Source: Physcomitrium patens
Taxonomy: Eukaryota; Streptophyta; Bryopsida; Funariales; Funariaceae
DNA length: 64,000 nt
Direction of reading: 5' to 3'
Assembly (NCBI RefSeq): GCF_000002425.4
Contig: NC_037271.1
Location: 4,746,007 to 4,810,006, forward strand
The position numbers and the translations under genes are program-made. The stretch's first letter is position 1, and each line of letters opens with the position of its first letter. The notes beneath the pieces were generated by a model. The model made no database searches. It was given only the letters and a program-made list of their open reading frames with translations, and had not been told where the DNA came from. Positions 1 to 13,217 of the stretch are shown piece after piece.

Positions 1-485
1 TAAAAAAACACTCAAAGAGAGTATAATTTTAAACAAAAATGGCTATTGCTAAAGACAAAAGGACTAGAAAGTCTTGAAATAAGACTAAAGACTAAAGACT
101 AAAAAAATATTGAAAAGAGTAAAAAAGACTTCACTCCTTTCCTTAATATATACTATCCAACTATGAGCTATATGGCAACATCCTGTAGGACCTCCAATAT
201 AAATTCAAATGCGAGACACATGTCTTAACTTATAAAGCAAGTTTCTTATATATGAGCTATATTATTAGCTTGTACCACAAGCTATCTACATATGCAACAT
301 ATGCCTAACTTGTTTGCTAAGTTTCTAACCTAATAATCAACTATAAATATGTATAAAGTCATAGATGCATTTATGAAGTTTTTAAGAAGCTTAATCATAA
401 GATAATATCAAATCTACCTACATTTATCTTTTATCTAATACTTCTTATCTATATAAATATGTATATCTATTATACATGGTTGCAA
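1..485 (-). repeat. Degraded gypsy LTR, minus orientation, cut by window edge
   Basis: The stretch matches, in reverse complement, the LTR family found eight more times in this window. Shared blocks include the region around the start of transcription (tatatactatcc), the block with short direct and inverted repeats around position 240-300, and the tail near 430-480. Its outer end lies before base 1, so the length is unknown. It sits head to head with a plus-oriented element interior that begins at about 540, so the two pieces do not belong to one insertion. The boundary is approximate because the copy is very decayed. Confidence 0.6.
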
Positions 486-1189
486 AGATGATAATTTATT
501 TAAAAATAAATTTATCCAATTATAATAGATATTATGCACCTAAAATCTTATGCAACATCTAATATAAATTATAATTTCTAATTAGATTATTTATCTTACC
601 TTATAATAGGTATTTGTTTAAAACCAAAAAATTAAAAAACTTTTACTTTATTAGATTTAAGAATCTTAGCTTGTTTTGTAAATAAAAATTTATTAAAAAA
701 CATGAAATATCTTTAGTCAAGAAAAATAAACATGTACATGTAAAAGTCATAGATGGTTGTTTATTGTCTTTTGAAGATATTATCTATAAAAAATATTCTT
801 TTATATGTAGTAATAAATATTCATAATAGTTTAGTAGTATTTAATATTATTAAATATTTTTTTAATTTAATTATTTTAAAATTATGATAGCTAAAAAATA
901 TAATCTTTGAATAGATTAGATTTCTTATAATTTTAATTTTTTCTATAGTCTAATCCAAATTTTTATTATAAAAATAGAAAGTAATAAATCCAATATAATC
1001 AAACTAATATTAATAGGTGTAAGAACTTTCATGCACATTGAAAAAAAAGATCATCTTTTGCTATTCATACCACACTGATTTTTGATGATGGAAAGACTTT
1101 AAATAGTATTCCAAGCCAATATGAAGTTTATTTAGATATTTTTGAGTAAAAGAATGAAAATATTCTTATAGAATAGCATCCATATGAAT

Positions 1190-2330
1190 GATCAATTAAT
1201 CTTTAAGAAAGAGCTCAATTGTCATTTAGACCAAATTATAGCTTATTACAAAATAAATTGGCTGCATTCAAGAGATACATTAATAAGAACATGATCAAGA
1301 ATTTCATACATTATTTAAAATCTCTAATAGGAGGTCCCTTCTTATTTACAAAGAATAAAAACATATGTGTGTGGATTATTAAGAACTTAACAAAAACACC
1401 ATCAAGAATAGATATCTTCTACTTTTGATATTAAGGCTTTTTAATCAATTAAATTAAGCATAGACCTATACAAAAATAAATCTATGACAAGCATATAATT
1501 TGATACATATCAAAAGAAGAGATGAATAGAAGAATGTATTTTAAATAAGATATAAGTATTTTAAATATAATGTAATACCTTTTGAATTTATAAATATATT
1601 AATTACTTTTTAATACTTTATAAATGACATTTTTAAAGAGTTTTTAGATGATTTTATATTTTATTATTGAAAAATTATAATTTATTCTAAAAATATAAAA
1701 AAATATGAATTTCATATTTATTGTGTATTATAAAAATTTAAAAAAGTATATATTTATACAACTCAAGTTGATTTTTTAAGATACATCATTTCAAATGATG
1801 GTCTTATGATGGTCTTATGATGGATCTTAAGAATATTCCAATTATTATAAATTGGAAGTTCTGAGAACAATAAAAGATATCTAATATTTTTTAAAAATTT
1901 TCAATTACTATCAAATTTTAATTAAGAACTTTCTCAAATTGTAGTTTCACTTTTATGTTTGATTCGTAAAGACAAAATTAAGTACAATAAAGAAGCAAAA
2001 GCAAAATTTAAAGATTTAAAGATAATTTTTACTATAATTCTAATCTTGTATTACAATGATTTTTTTAAAGTATTTTTTATGAAAAAAAATGCATTGGACT
2101 TTGTTTTGAATGTGATATTGTCACAAATGAGAGAAAATGATAAACTTCACCTAATAGTATTTCATTTAAGAATATTTTCAATAGTTAAGATCAATTATAA
2201 GATCCACAATAAAAGACTTCTTTTCATTGTAGATTTATTTTAAGGATAACACCACTATCTAAGAGGCGCTTTTAGTCCACTGATTTTTTATAAAAAATAC
2301 AAAAATCTTAAGTATTTTATATTAATAAGT
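1190..2330 (+). pseudogene. Gypsy reverse transcriptase and RNase H remnant (E1)
   Basis: The frame around 1219-1428 contains remnants of the reverse-transcriptase block where a lysine-rich PILF-like segment is followed by the VDYR region. Here it appears as FLFTKNKN and then a WIIKNLTKTPSRIDIF segment. Further on, 1959-2243 reads into the RNase H start (KFKDLKI, then ILSQMRENDKLH and [12 protein letters not shown]). The YxDD catalytic box near 1660 is no longer recognisable as two aspartates. The domain is inactive. The family call rests on collinearity with the E3 and E5 copies. Confidence 0.7.
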
Positions 2331-2539
2331 ATTTTTAATTATTACCTAATTTATTGGAGTATATTTCTATGAAGATTTGAATTCAAGATCACTTATTGAT
2401 TTAAAAACAATAGAGTTTGTCAAATTTCCTTTTTAGGTGCTCTTAACTTGTATCAAAAGAAAAAAAATATAATTTTTGAATAATAAAAATAATTTTTTTA
2501 AAGCTAATTTAATTTATAAATTGATTCAATTTTTTAAAG

Positions 2540-3890
2540 AAAATTTCAATCAAATACGTCTATAAATACCCTTATTTATGATATTCAAAATAACTCTTCT
2601 AAATTTCATGATACTTCTAAGTTTGAATTTAAGAAAAAAATTTGAATTTCAAATGATGCTTATATATTTCAAAAGATAAAGCTCAATTATATACTTTTCA
2701 AGTTCATCATGATTTTTCAACTGTAAGACATTTTGGATATAATAAGACTTTTAAGTTAATATCAAGAAATTTTGGTATCTTCAAATGCAGAAGATACTTA
2801 AAGACTTTGTACAATTATAAGATATTTATTCTAAATCAAAAGCTCTTTATTATTGACCTTTTTTACTTCTTTAATCATTATTTATATTAAAACAACTATG
2901 ATCTTTTGTTTCTAAGGATTTTATTATAGATTTTTTAATTTCAAGTTTACTTGACTTTATATTTGTGATAGTAGATCATTTTACTAAGACATTTTATAAT
3001 ATGTACAAAAAATATTACAAGTAAAGAAATATCTAAACTTTTTTTTGAAAATATTTATCACTATTATAAATTACTAAAGAATATTATATTAAATAGAGGC
3101 ATGTAATTTGTATTAAGATTTTGAGAATATTTTTTAAGATATTGAATATAGACATAAATTATCTTTAGCTCTCCATCCTCAAATTGATGGAAAAAAAAAA
3201 TAAGTAAATTAAATTTTGAAATAATATCTAACATGTATTATCAACTACCATCAAAATAATTAGATAATTTTTTTTATCGTTGGCACAATTTTTTTATAAT
3301 AAAATGATGTATTTTTAAAAAATTATACTTTAAAAAAATTATGATAATTATAATTATTATCTATAAATTCATAAATTTAAATTTTTCAAGTTGATAATAC
3401 TATTGCAAAAAATTTGGAAAATTATTTATGAAAGCTACATGTAGCAATGAAGGTAAAATTAAGAAAAGTTTAATAATAAAAATATATCAATATATATATC
3501 TGTTGTAAAAATTAATCTTAATTTTATATTAGAAATAAAATATAATTACTTTATTATAATATTAAGACTATTTGCTCTTATGACAAATTTGATTATTATA
3601 AATTTAGACCATTTTATATTTATAAATATATTAATCTAATAACTTATCAATTATACCTATTGGAGTCTATGAAGATTCATCTTATGTTCTATGTATCTCT
3701 TTTTTTATGCATACAAGAAAGTGGATGTATTAGAAAGAAGACAAATATCACTTTTTTGTATATAAATAAACAATATATCAAGAGTTTGAGGTTGAAGAAG
3801 TCTTAGACTAAAAGCAATGCCAAAATATATTAGAATATCTTGTATATTGATGCAAACATGATATTAGTGAATGTGCATGAGAGCCAACTA
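2540..3890 (+). pseudogene. Gypsy integrase and chromodomain remnant (E1)
   Basis: No long frame survives, but reading in three frames recovers the integrase order: a zinc-binding region with HFGYNKT at about 2730, the core with the second acidic motif at about 3085-3110, and the chromodomain near 3785-3860 (FEVEEVLD, then CQNILEYL). In the core motif, aspartate is replaced by asparagine (aat at 3092-3094). Stops and single-base indels interrupt every block. Confidence 0.65.
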
Positions 3891-4565
3891 AGAATCTTAA
3901 AAATAAAATAAAGAAGGTTGATACTTTTTAATAAAAACATCCATCAAAATCAAAATAAAGAGTCAATGGATTTCTTATTATATATAAAAAATGATCAATA
4001 AAAATTAAATTTTATCTTTTATCTTTATTTTTAATTTTTAATTTTTAATTTTATTTATAGCACTAAAAAGATACAAAATCAATAACCATCATATTTAACT
4101 TAAGAACTATTGTTTGCTAAATTATCAAATAAGGCATTGAAATTATAATAACCTTTAAGACAATATAATAGAAATAAAGAGCTTTTAGGACAACATGTTT
4201 TTTATTGAATAAATAGTGAAATACAACATGTTCTTTATAGAATAGATGGTGAAATACAACATGTTTGATATCACAATCTTAAAAGAGACTCTCAATATTT
4301 GATAATATTATAAGAAGAAAATACACTCTTGATGATATTTCAAATATTTTATTTGAAGGAAGTTACAAAGGCTTTAATATTGATCAAATAATATAATAGC
4401 CTTTTTTCTTGATATGTGACACTATTAATGACTAAAAGAACCTATCAACTACCTTCAAAAGAAACAAAAATAAAAATATGTAGCAAATATAATTTTCTAT
4501 ATTTTGGACTTCTTCAAAATGTGATTACCATTTATCATAGAACTTATACCTAAAAAGAGGATTAA

Positions 4566-5037
4566 TATCATAAATATACATGTATAATTGAATTAAAAGA
4601 GTTAAATAAAAGTAAATAAGATTAAATAAATTTATTAATATCTTATAAAGAACCTTTTTAAGAACTTCATAAATACAAATTTGACTTTATATAAATTTAT
4701 AGGTGATTAATAGATTTAATATTTAGCAAAAAAATTAACCATATGTCACACATATTAGTGACATATAATATAAATTAAACAAGTGTCTTGTAAGTTGGAC
4801 ATATATTAAAGACCCTACATAATATTACTATGTGGCTTTTAGTTAGATAGTATATATAAAAGGAAGATTGAGGTCTTTTTTATTCTTATCAACACCTTTC
4901 TTATTTTTAATCTTATTTCAAGAATCTTTAGTTTTCTTGTCTTTTACAATAGTCACTTTAGTTTTAATATTATACTATTTTTGAGTAATACAAGAGTGTA
5001 TTAATGTTTTGATTGTTTATAATTTATATCTTTAATA
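4566..5037 (+). repeat. 3' LTR of E1 (472 bp)
   Basis: The start TATCATAAATATACATG corresponds to the TGTCATGGACATACGCATG start of the youngest LTRs. The end (tttatatctttaata) corresponds to their TTCATATCCTCGACA end. A tagatagtatatata TATA-like block lies at about 4844-4858. Both terminal dinucleotides have decayed by transitions, marking an old copy. The LTR is shorter than the 526-558 bp of other copies. Confidence 0.7.
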
Positions 5038-5087
5038 CTCAATATCTTTGAAATTCAATGGTAATATCAACATCTTTTCAATATATA

Positions 5088-5506
5088 GATTTAGAAGTGA
5101 AAGACATATAAATTAATACAATATGTTTTAAATGTGTCACTAAGCAAGGAAAATCTTGACATTATTAATAAAGATTGTGTTTATATTCAAGAAAATCTTA
5201 ATAAATTATATAATATCATCTAAAGAAGTGACACAACCATAAAATGAAGAGCATAAATATAAAAAAGACAATCTATCAAAAAAATTAATTACTTTGATTA
5301 TAATAAAAATTATACAATTAAAATCTTTTGTAATATCTAATAAAGGTAATATTTTTTTCTCAAAATCTTTTCTATGATTTACAATAGATGTTTATTTAGG
5401 ACCTAGAAATTAATAGCCTTTATTTTTTTAGATTTAAAAATTTCAACTTATTTTTTTATAAAGACTTTGTTAAAAGATATTGTATATTGTTAAGAAAAAA
5501 ACTAAG

Positions 5507-5548
<42 letters not shown>

Positions 5549-6790
5549 TCATAGATGATTATTTTTTATCTTCTAGAAAAACTATCAAAAAATAATTTCT
5601 ATAAATATAATAATAAATGGTTTATAATAGCTTATAGTATTTGATATTATTAAATCTTCTTATAATCTAGCCATTTTAGATTTATCATGACTATAGAAAT
5701 ATAATCTTTAGATAGATTAGATTTTTTGTAATTTTTTTTATAATATAAAAAAAAAAATTGATAATCAAAAAGTAGATCATAAGCCTAAAACAACCAAATA
5801 TTTGTTTATAGAAGAAAGAATTTTATGCATATTATAAAAGAAAAATATTTATTTATTTTATATGTTATATTTTTCTTTTTAATTAAAAATCTTTAAGTGG
5901 CATTAAAATTTGATATTTTGATTATTAAGACATATTTGAAAAGAAAAATACAAATAATTTTGAAAAGAATTATCTTTATTATTGCTAAATTATTCTTTAA
6001 GAAAGATCTCAATTGCCATTTAGACCAATCTATAATTTATCAAAAAATAATTTGATTTTACTTAAGAAATATATAAATAAAAATTTGGTTGAGAATTTCA
6101 TATATTACTTAAAATCTTTATCAAAATTTCATATCTTGTTTGCAAAGAAATATAAAGAATCACTATAGATGTATATAGATTATTAAAGACTTAATAAGAT
6201 TACCATCAAGAATAGATACCCTCTATCTTTAATATTAAAACTTCTTCATTAATTAAATTAAGCAAATATCTATATCAAATTAGATCTATGTGGAGCATAC
6301 AGTTTGATATGCATTAATAAAAGAAATGAATGGAAGATTTTATTTTAAATTAGATATAGATATTTTGAACTATAAAATTTTACTTTTTAATATTTTTGTA
6401 AATATTTAATTTTTAGAACTATAAAAAATAAATTTTAAACTTACAAATTCTTAAATTACTTTTTAATATTTTATAAATAATATTTTTTGGATTTTTTTAG
6501 ATAATTTTTTTTTCTTTTCTAGAATTTTTTTTGATATATTCTAAGAACACAAAAGAGCAAAAATATCATGTTTTTTATGTGTTATAAAAACTTGGAAGTA
6601 CAAGACTATATGCTATTTTATACAATTTAAATTAGTTTTTTAGGATATGTCATTTCAAATGATGGTGTTATTATGGATGCTACAAAAGTTCAAACTATCA
6701 TGGATTGAAAAAACTTTTAAAAATAACTAGATATTTAATATTTTTTAGAATTTTTTAAATCACCAAATATAATTATTTTTTATTTTTGAT
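5088..6790 (+). mobile_element. Gypsy chromovirus fragment E2 (gag end to RT)
   Basis: The fragment is collinear with 16195-17850 of the complete copy E3: the end of gag at about 5100-5300, protease at about 5400-5750, then reverse transcriptase from about 5990 to 6780. Examples are the AQLPFRP-like segment at about 6008 and the VDY-like block near 6170. It stops abruptly at about 6790 with no LTR, so the 3' half is missing. It begins shortly after the E1 LTR, which suggests juxtaposed broken copies. All frames are broken. Confidence 0.65.
5511..5546. repeat. (TA)18 microsatellite
   Basis: A pure TA dinucleotide run inside the E2 fragment. Similar but shorter runs occur at 7854-7877, 9844-9864 and 10397-10421. 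Confidence 0.95.
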
Positions 6791-8200
6791 AAATATTATT
6801 TGATTTTTATATATAAATACATATATTATTTATATACATATAGAATTAATTTTATTTAAATTAAATTATTTTACTAAAAAATAATTTAAAATAAATCATA
6901 GGTAAAATTATTATTAAAATTATTAACAGTAGAAAAATTTTCAAGAATTTATTATAATATGTGTTATAAAATAAGAGTGTATATATTTAAATGGTAACAT
7001 ATTAAAAATAATCTAAATAAAATTCTTTTTTGTGAATATTAATTGATTTATATGCTTTTTTAAAAAAAAAATATAATTATAATTATGATTATTATTGTTA
7101 TTATATATTTATATTATATTTTAAAGATTTTTTTTATTAATAATATTATTTTAAAATAATATCTAATGCTTAATTTTTTTAATTTAATGACACATTATTG
7201 TATAAATAGAGGCTCTTATAATTATTTTGTATAAATTTTTAAATCCTCATAATATTAAATATATAATTAAAAAGCTTTAATAAGAAAATTTATATTTAAA
7301 TAACTTTATTTTTAAAAGGTATGTAAAAGAATATGTTTTGAAACTATTAGAAAATTATTAGAATTAGTTGGATTTTTTTTATATAAATCAACATAATTCA
7401 AGTTAAAATCTGGATTTTATTTTTATTTTTTAAAAAAACTTGATAAATTTTATAATTACTTAAAATTATATATTTATGACATCACTTCTTTTCTTACTAA
7501 TATCTTCTACAAGAAACAAACAAAATAAATAATTTACAAGACAACCAAAATATTATGTTCTTTTTGCTAAATATGATATATTTTGTTTATTTCAAAATGG
7601 TACATTGGCCCTTCTAATTTGATTCTAAAACCATGAATTGCTTTAAAATTACAAAATCTTAGCTTGTATGCCAAAACTTTTAAAAGGCTAATAATGAAGT
7701 TGGATAATAAACGACTTTTTAAAGTATTTTTTAGATTTTTGATGATCCATTATTAAAAGTTGGTGTCTTAGCCAATGTTTTACACTGAAATATACTATTT
7801 GTTGTGTGAGAATTTAAGATAAAGGTTTAAATTGATATTTTAGATATTTATGTGTATATATATATATATATATATATTCTTTGTAGTCTAATTTCTATTA
7901 TGAGCTGATATTAGAACTTGCTACATCACATTTTAGAATCTAGTAGCTTCCATTTTTTGTAGTTATCAATTATTACAAAAGGGATGGCCTTCTTGTTTAT
8001 TTAATTATTTTTCTATATCAAGAGATGGTAAAAGTAAAATTAAGTCAAAATATAATAATACAATCAAGTTACCATTGTTAAAGTAAAAAAATAATAATAA
8101 TCAAAAGTTGTAAAAAAAATAGAAGTCACTTAATAAGTTTATGAGATCCAAGATAACCTCAATAAGATTATATTTGGAAATGTTTTAGAAAATTATGTTA
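6791..8200. other. AT-rich tract without recognisable content
   Basis: The sequence is extremely AT-rich, with many A and T homopolymers and a TA run at 7854-7877. I found no open frame above about 60 codons and no match to the LTR or pol blocks of the neighbouring elements. It is most likely old repeat debris. Confidence 0.5.
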
Positions 8201-11200
8201 AGAAATTAAAGAAGTCAGTCGACAAAACATTGAATCAAATGTTGCAGCAATATTTTAGTTGCATTATCAACTATCAATGGAACTTGTACAACATGCTTCT
8301 TATCTTTGGTTAAATCCTGTTTCACTCTATGCTTTGTACCTTCATTCAGCACTGTTTATATACAAAAATGGCAATCATTCTAAAATAGATATGGTTTAGA
8401 ACTCAACACTCCAAAAACAAAAGCTTTGGCAAAAACATTGTGGAAATACAAGGAACCATGAAAATCATGTGAGAAAAACTCAAGACTGACATAAAACACA
8501 ACACTGGAAACAATAGTCCAAGTTGCTTTACATCCTAGTGGAAGAAGTTTCATATCAACCTGATTCCTGGCTTTTGCATTAAGCGATGCAACAAAACCTT
8601 GCATCACAATTCACAAAACACTTTGGTGCTTTGAGGAATCACCTCATATTTTTCCTGACAAATGTCGCATGAGCACACACACAAGTCCATGGAATCATCT
8701 GATTGTGGACTTTGTTTGCAGATAGCGAGGACGAGTCAGACAATGAAGGTTCTTCTTAAGGAATTCAAGAGCAAAAAAAAAAAAAAAAGAAAAAGAAAAA
8801 AGAAAAGAAAGAATAAGAAGACTGCGAAAACTGCATGGCTCCCACTGCATGGAATCACGAAGTAGCCAGATGTGAAGCGCACATCTGGCTAACAACCCAC
8901 TTCGGCACATCAGGATGGCTTACAAAAACGCCGAAGTCCAGCAGTGATTCTTCGGGTGCAGAGTTTCGGTGCTGCTTCTACTGCTGCAGGCTTCCGCGGT
9001 ATGGAGATCTACGACGGAGCCGGTCTTCTGATCCTTGTGTGCATGATGGGGAAGTTCGCGCTTGAGCCACTGTCGGATCCGAGAATGTGGCAGCTCTCTC
9101 TAAGGTGAGCAGACTTTGTCACTGTTGCGGTTTTGCAGGCCTCTCTTTGGCGATCGACCTGCAATTTCTATTTAGTGAGAATCTGATCCTACAGCACAAC
9201 TTGGCAGTGGACGTCGCACTTAAACACCCAGAACTTCACGGTTTGTGAGAGGCAAGATTTTCTGTTCTGCAGCGTTAGTTCCACTATTCTTGACCGTCAG
9301 GTAGAGAGTGGCAGTGTTTGTACAGTCACTTTGACGAGCTTCTGTGTTTGGCGTTGGACTAATCATGCAAGGAATCGGCCAACCTGCAGCACTGCATGAG
9401 AGCGCTAATGCTTGGATTCCACCAATGCATAAAACAAACAATGGTCACAGCATACATGCTGGTAGATGCCCTCCTCTGTCAGCTTGCACCTCCGTGAACC
9501 ATTGTAACAGTGTTCAGTTGTAAATGTTAATGTCATGAAAAGATGTTGATCATGAAAAACATCAGTTACATACTTTGTTAACATCCATCAACAATGTTCG
9601 TTTGTTGATATTTGGATCTGGTGAAAGCAGTGGATACAATATGAGGCGTGATGTTTCAGTAATCCTGACATGATGTCACTTTTCGTGGCTTTGCACGTAA
9701 ACCTTTGTATTGTACATTTGATTGAGTTCGAAAGTTTAATTTACATTTAAGTGATGCAAAGACATGACTGATTAGTTGGACTTTTCTAGAGCAATACAAT
9801 GCATTCTTTCATAATGTAATAATGGATGACTATAAATTAATATTATATATATATATATATATATTCACACACACACATGCATACATCAAATTATGTGTTG
9901 AAAAAGTGAAACTAAGAATATTGTAATCACAAAGAAAATAAATAACATCAATAACGCCCGAGATGGATTTTTTACATAAGCAATAGATAAGAGACTTGAT
10001 CGAATTACTCTGCCTATGAGCGCCACACGTTGAGGTGGACATATTTGGTGGTTCAATACTGTATATCTGGTTGTTGGCTTCCTTTTTCAAAATCTGGAGT
10101 TACACATAAAATCATAAAAACCAAAGAAGAGCACAGTATGGAAGTGAAGAAAATAGAGTAGAATTCATGAGAAAAAAGGTTGAACGGGACCCTGTGGCAG
10201 AATGTTTCCTGTTGCTATCACTCCTGTTTCTCAGTTTTCCAAGGTGGCTCGATTGTTGCAACAGCACATGAAGAAACGTCGATGTACGTGAATCAGACAT
10301 GAAGGCTCTAGACAAAGCAGTCTCAAGTGAAGCTCATGCGATGGATTATTGGGATCCAGAGTTTACGCGTGCATCGAAGAAGGCAGTGAAATTTTCATAT
10401 ATATATATATATATATATATAACTACACATATTGGGTATCGTGTCTTCACCAGCACTATTGAATGATATCAACATGCTGTTGGCTTCGTTCAATATCTGG
10501 GTAATTTAATGCAATCCTCTCAGTTCCATCTGCACCTTCTCCGATCACACAGCTGATATCCTCTATGTGATAATTCAAAGATCACTATCCTGTGACCACG
10601 TCGATCATTGCGACGTTCTACATAAACCCAGCTTATAAGCTGTGTCTTGGAAAACGCTGCCAATTGAACTACACTCGAGCGGTTCAGACAAAGCAGTCTA
10701 CCTCGAGACGAATGCAATAAAAACTGGGTCTTCGCTTCTCACGTTCTGTCATGTGAGCGAAACGAATTTGAAAGAAGCGCTGAAATCGAGTGCTAGATTC
10801 ACGCAGGGACAAGTTAAGAGCTTCAAGAGGCCTCGTGTCTTTTATCCCTTTCGTAAGCAATTAACAGCAGCTGCGGGACTGTGGGATGACGAGTACTTAA
10901 ATTGCGTCATGGAAGGCATGCCCTCATATTGACGAGGCTTGATGTTGTACGAAAATTTCGTTAGGGGAGGATCGGTCTCATGCCGTGGTGGTGTAACAAT
11001 GATTTTCTGTGATGTCCATGCTTGCACTGATGTCTGGAAATCTGTTGTAAACAATGTGACCGGAGATTAACAAGGTTTCTACTGACGAGGAGTATCACCG
11101 AACAACTCCACTTTCCAACTTCGAACTTTTGCTGAGTCAGATAACATCTGCTGCACATCCAGTTTCTCAGAAAGTGTACAACCTAGCCTGGACGACAACC

Positions 11201-12000
11201 TTTCACCTTCTGCAATACATGCAAATAAAACATAAAGGCTTTGTATCTAACACTTCTAAGTTTTAAAAGGAGGTGAAGTTTATGGCGGCACAATCTCGCC
11301 GACACAAACATCACCGTTGCTGCGGAAGCGGTGACCCACAAAATCTAGCTAGCAACTTTCTTCAAGACTTTCGCCTGATGAATTCCCTTTTGGCATCCAA
11401 GGACCATTCGTGACTAGCTAGTCGTTCCAAATAATAAAAACAGGAGCAGAAGCTGTTGAAAATTCAAGGTAAGTTCGATTTTTCATGGCTGACATGGCAG
11501 GATCATAAAATATCTTAAAAACCAGTAATCTGAAGTTTTGAAACTGATGGAAACGCGAAACTAATTGCTGAAGAGAAAAGATTGCAACAGTAAGACCGCA
11601 AAGTCGTGAGTCTGTACACATATTGATGCACAGATGCAGACTACGATCTCTCAAGAAATATTCCTTAAAAAGTGAATACGGCCGTTACGTTGAAATCTGT
11701 TTTCTCATTGAAATTATACATGGTGTTACAAGGTTACCGACACTTTACCCCAATCACTCAACTCACACTTTATAAAATTTAAGCAGAGCTCTTCACAACT
11801 TATAAAGTCAGGTCAGGGAAACCTGCACAAAAGAATACAGAATGGTAAGTTCTTCCATTCACCAGTCCTTCTGATCAATAGCATAAGGCACTGCAGAAAG
11901 AATTCAAAACCTCCATCTGAAAATTACCTTAGTGAGTAAATAGGCGAACTAAATTATTTCCAACCTATTGATTTCAGGATAAGACGCACTAATCACTTAC
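8201..12000. other. Intergenic island of moderate GC, no gene called
   Basis: Base composition rises here compared with the flanks, but open frames are short (at most 96 codons, at 10642-10932 plus, which starts with GTG) and none shows a family I recognise. Simple sequence includes a purine-only A/G tract at 8774-8820, TA plus CA repeats at 9844-9877 and a TA run at 10397-10421. Part of 11400-12050 may be the 3' untranslated or downstream region of the minus-strand gene at 12054-13041. Small exons of an unknown gene cannot be excluded. Confidence 0.4.
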
Positions 12001-12053
12001 CACCAGACTCTAGTCGTCCCAAATGCATCAGTTCCGACAGAGACCACTGCAGC

Positions 12054-13041
12054 TTAGTTGCCTTCACCAAAATTTTGTTCATGTGGGCACTCGGAGCGCA
12101 CATCTTGACTAGAAGACTGAGGTAAACTGCTAGAGGCGGAAAATCTCACTCGAGATCGGCGATTAAAATCATGCGAGTCATCGCCACTCGCCCGCTCCAT
12201 CGTCTCTGCATCTGGTGCAATACTCTGCTCGCGAAAAGAGCCATCTCCAGTCCTCTGGCTTCTCAGTCGTAGTTGGTGATCGAGCATGGAGATTTTAGTG
12301 TCCATGGCCTGCCAGGTTCGAGAAGCGAAACTGGAAACCATTGGAGCTATCACTCTAGTCATTTGCCTGACCCCTTGGCCAGCTCCGGTGACAACTACAC
12401 CAAACCCAAATTTACAAACAGGTTCAATTACACACTCATTTCAACCCAATTTCTAAGCAAACACCTGAGGGGATAGTATCCAGGAAATAAAGCTACCCAA
12501 AACTGAACCGACATCTTTCAAGTCCATAAATCGCGAATCAAACCCTATACAAACACCATGCAAAGCAAAAAGTTGCCAAACCCTAAAATTTTAACCAAGT
12601 TCCGCATCTCATCATCCAACCCATCCAATCAACAAGAGCATTTGACGGACAATAATACACAGATATCAAAGCTTTAACTCTTTGTAAAAAAAATCAGAAA
12701 CTCGACACAGTTGCACCCAAATTCACCATAACCACCTCTCTCGCTCTCAGTCTAACTCTCATCCACTGCCGCTCGCAGACATGGCAGAGGCGGGTCTTAC
12801 CATTGCAAGGCACACAAGCAAGGCCAGAAGCCGGCAATCCTACTCCGACGCCCACCAAGGTGACGCCCATGCTCAATCCCACGCCGCATCCGGAGCCCAC
12901 AAAGCCCACGACCTCATGGCCGAATCCAGGGCCCCACCCCACGCCGCAGCCCAACCCCACGCCGACTCCCCAAAATGCCCCATACGTGGGATGCACTGGG
13001 TTCCATCGCTTGTATCCCTGAATCAATCCCCCAACTGCCAT
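12054..13041 (-). CDS. Cadmium-induced protein AS8-like, glycine-rich membrane-type protein
   Basis: Two exons on the minus strand: 13041-12801 (80 codons plus 1 base) and 12394-12054, joined by an intron with a GTAAGA donor and a GTGTAG acceptor. Together they give 193 residues. An in-frame TGA lies 9 bases before the ATG, which fixes the start. Residues 9-25 contain YKRWNPVHPTYGAFWG. Residues 25-70 are dense in glycine with GCGVGWGPGF and GCGVGLSMG, a small-residue-rich hydrophobic stretch that could span a membrane. The second half is polar and Ser/Arg-rich. From memory, the WNPVHPT..GAFWG plus GCGVGWGPGFG signature is that of the plant family annotated as cadmium-induced protein AS8, whose biochemical role is not established. 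Identity to that family is likely. The exact splice junction is inferred from frame and consensus. Confidence 0.75.
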
Positions 13042-13127
13042 TCTGAATCAATCCTCCCACTCCCCACCCCCGCCCTGCAATCTCTCCGAGTGCCAGCCGA
13101 TGCCCCACTTCCCCACCGACAGCCTCC

Positions 13128-13217
13128 ACCGACATGAACGGCGTTCGTTCGTTTCCCACCGACGTCGACAACGTTCGTCCGTCCCCTATCGATGTCGACG
13201 GAGTTCGTTACTCCTCC
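13128..13217. repeat. Three imperfect 30-bp tandem repeats
   Basis: Copies start at 13128, 13158 and 13188 and share the frame of (A)C/TCGA.GTCGAC..CGTTCGT followed by a pyrimidine-rich end. They are CpG-rich and lie just upstream of the start codon of the AS8-like gene (minus strand), so in its promoter or 5' leader. Because 30 is divisible by 3, a short 49-codon frame on the plus strand (13134-13283) reads through them. I do not call it a gene. Confidence 0.8.

Larger units (their letters stand above)
540..5037 (+). mobile_element. Ty3/gypsy chromovirus relic E1, 5' truncated
   Basis: This is a plus-oriented retrotransposon that has lost its 5' LTR and gag. It keeps, in order, degraded protease (about 600-1000), reverse transcriptase (about 1190-1950), RNase H (about 1990-2330), integrase (about 2540-3650), chromodomain (about 3780-3890) and the 3' LTR (4566-5037). 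The order and the chromodomain after integrase identify a chromovirus. It is collinear with the better-preserved copy at 14588-20465, from about 16420 of that copy onward. No open frame exceeds about 95 codons. A purine-rich tract precedes the LTR at about 4550, as expected for the polypurine primer. Confidence 0.8.

Noticed and set aside
12781..13137. 118-codon plus-strand frame rich in Ala, His, Pro
   Set aside because: Antisense to exon 1 of the AS8-like gene, whose minus-strand translation has a recognised family signature.
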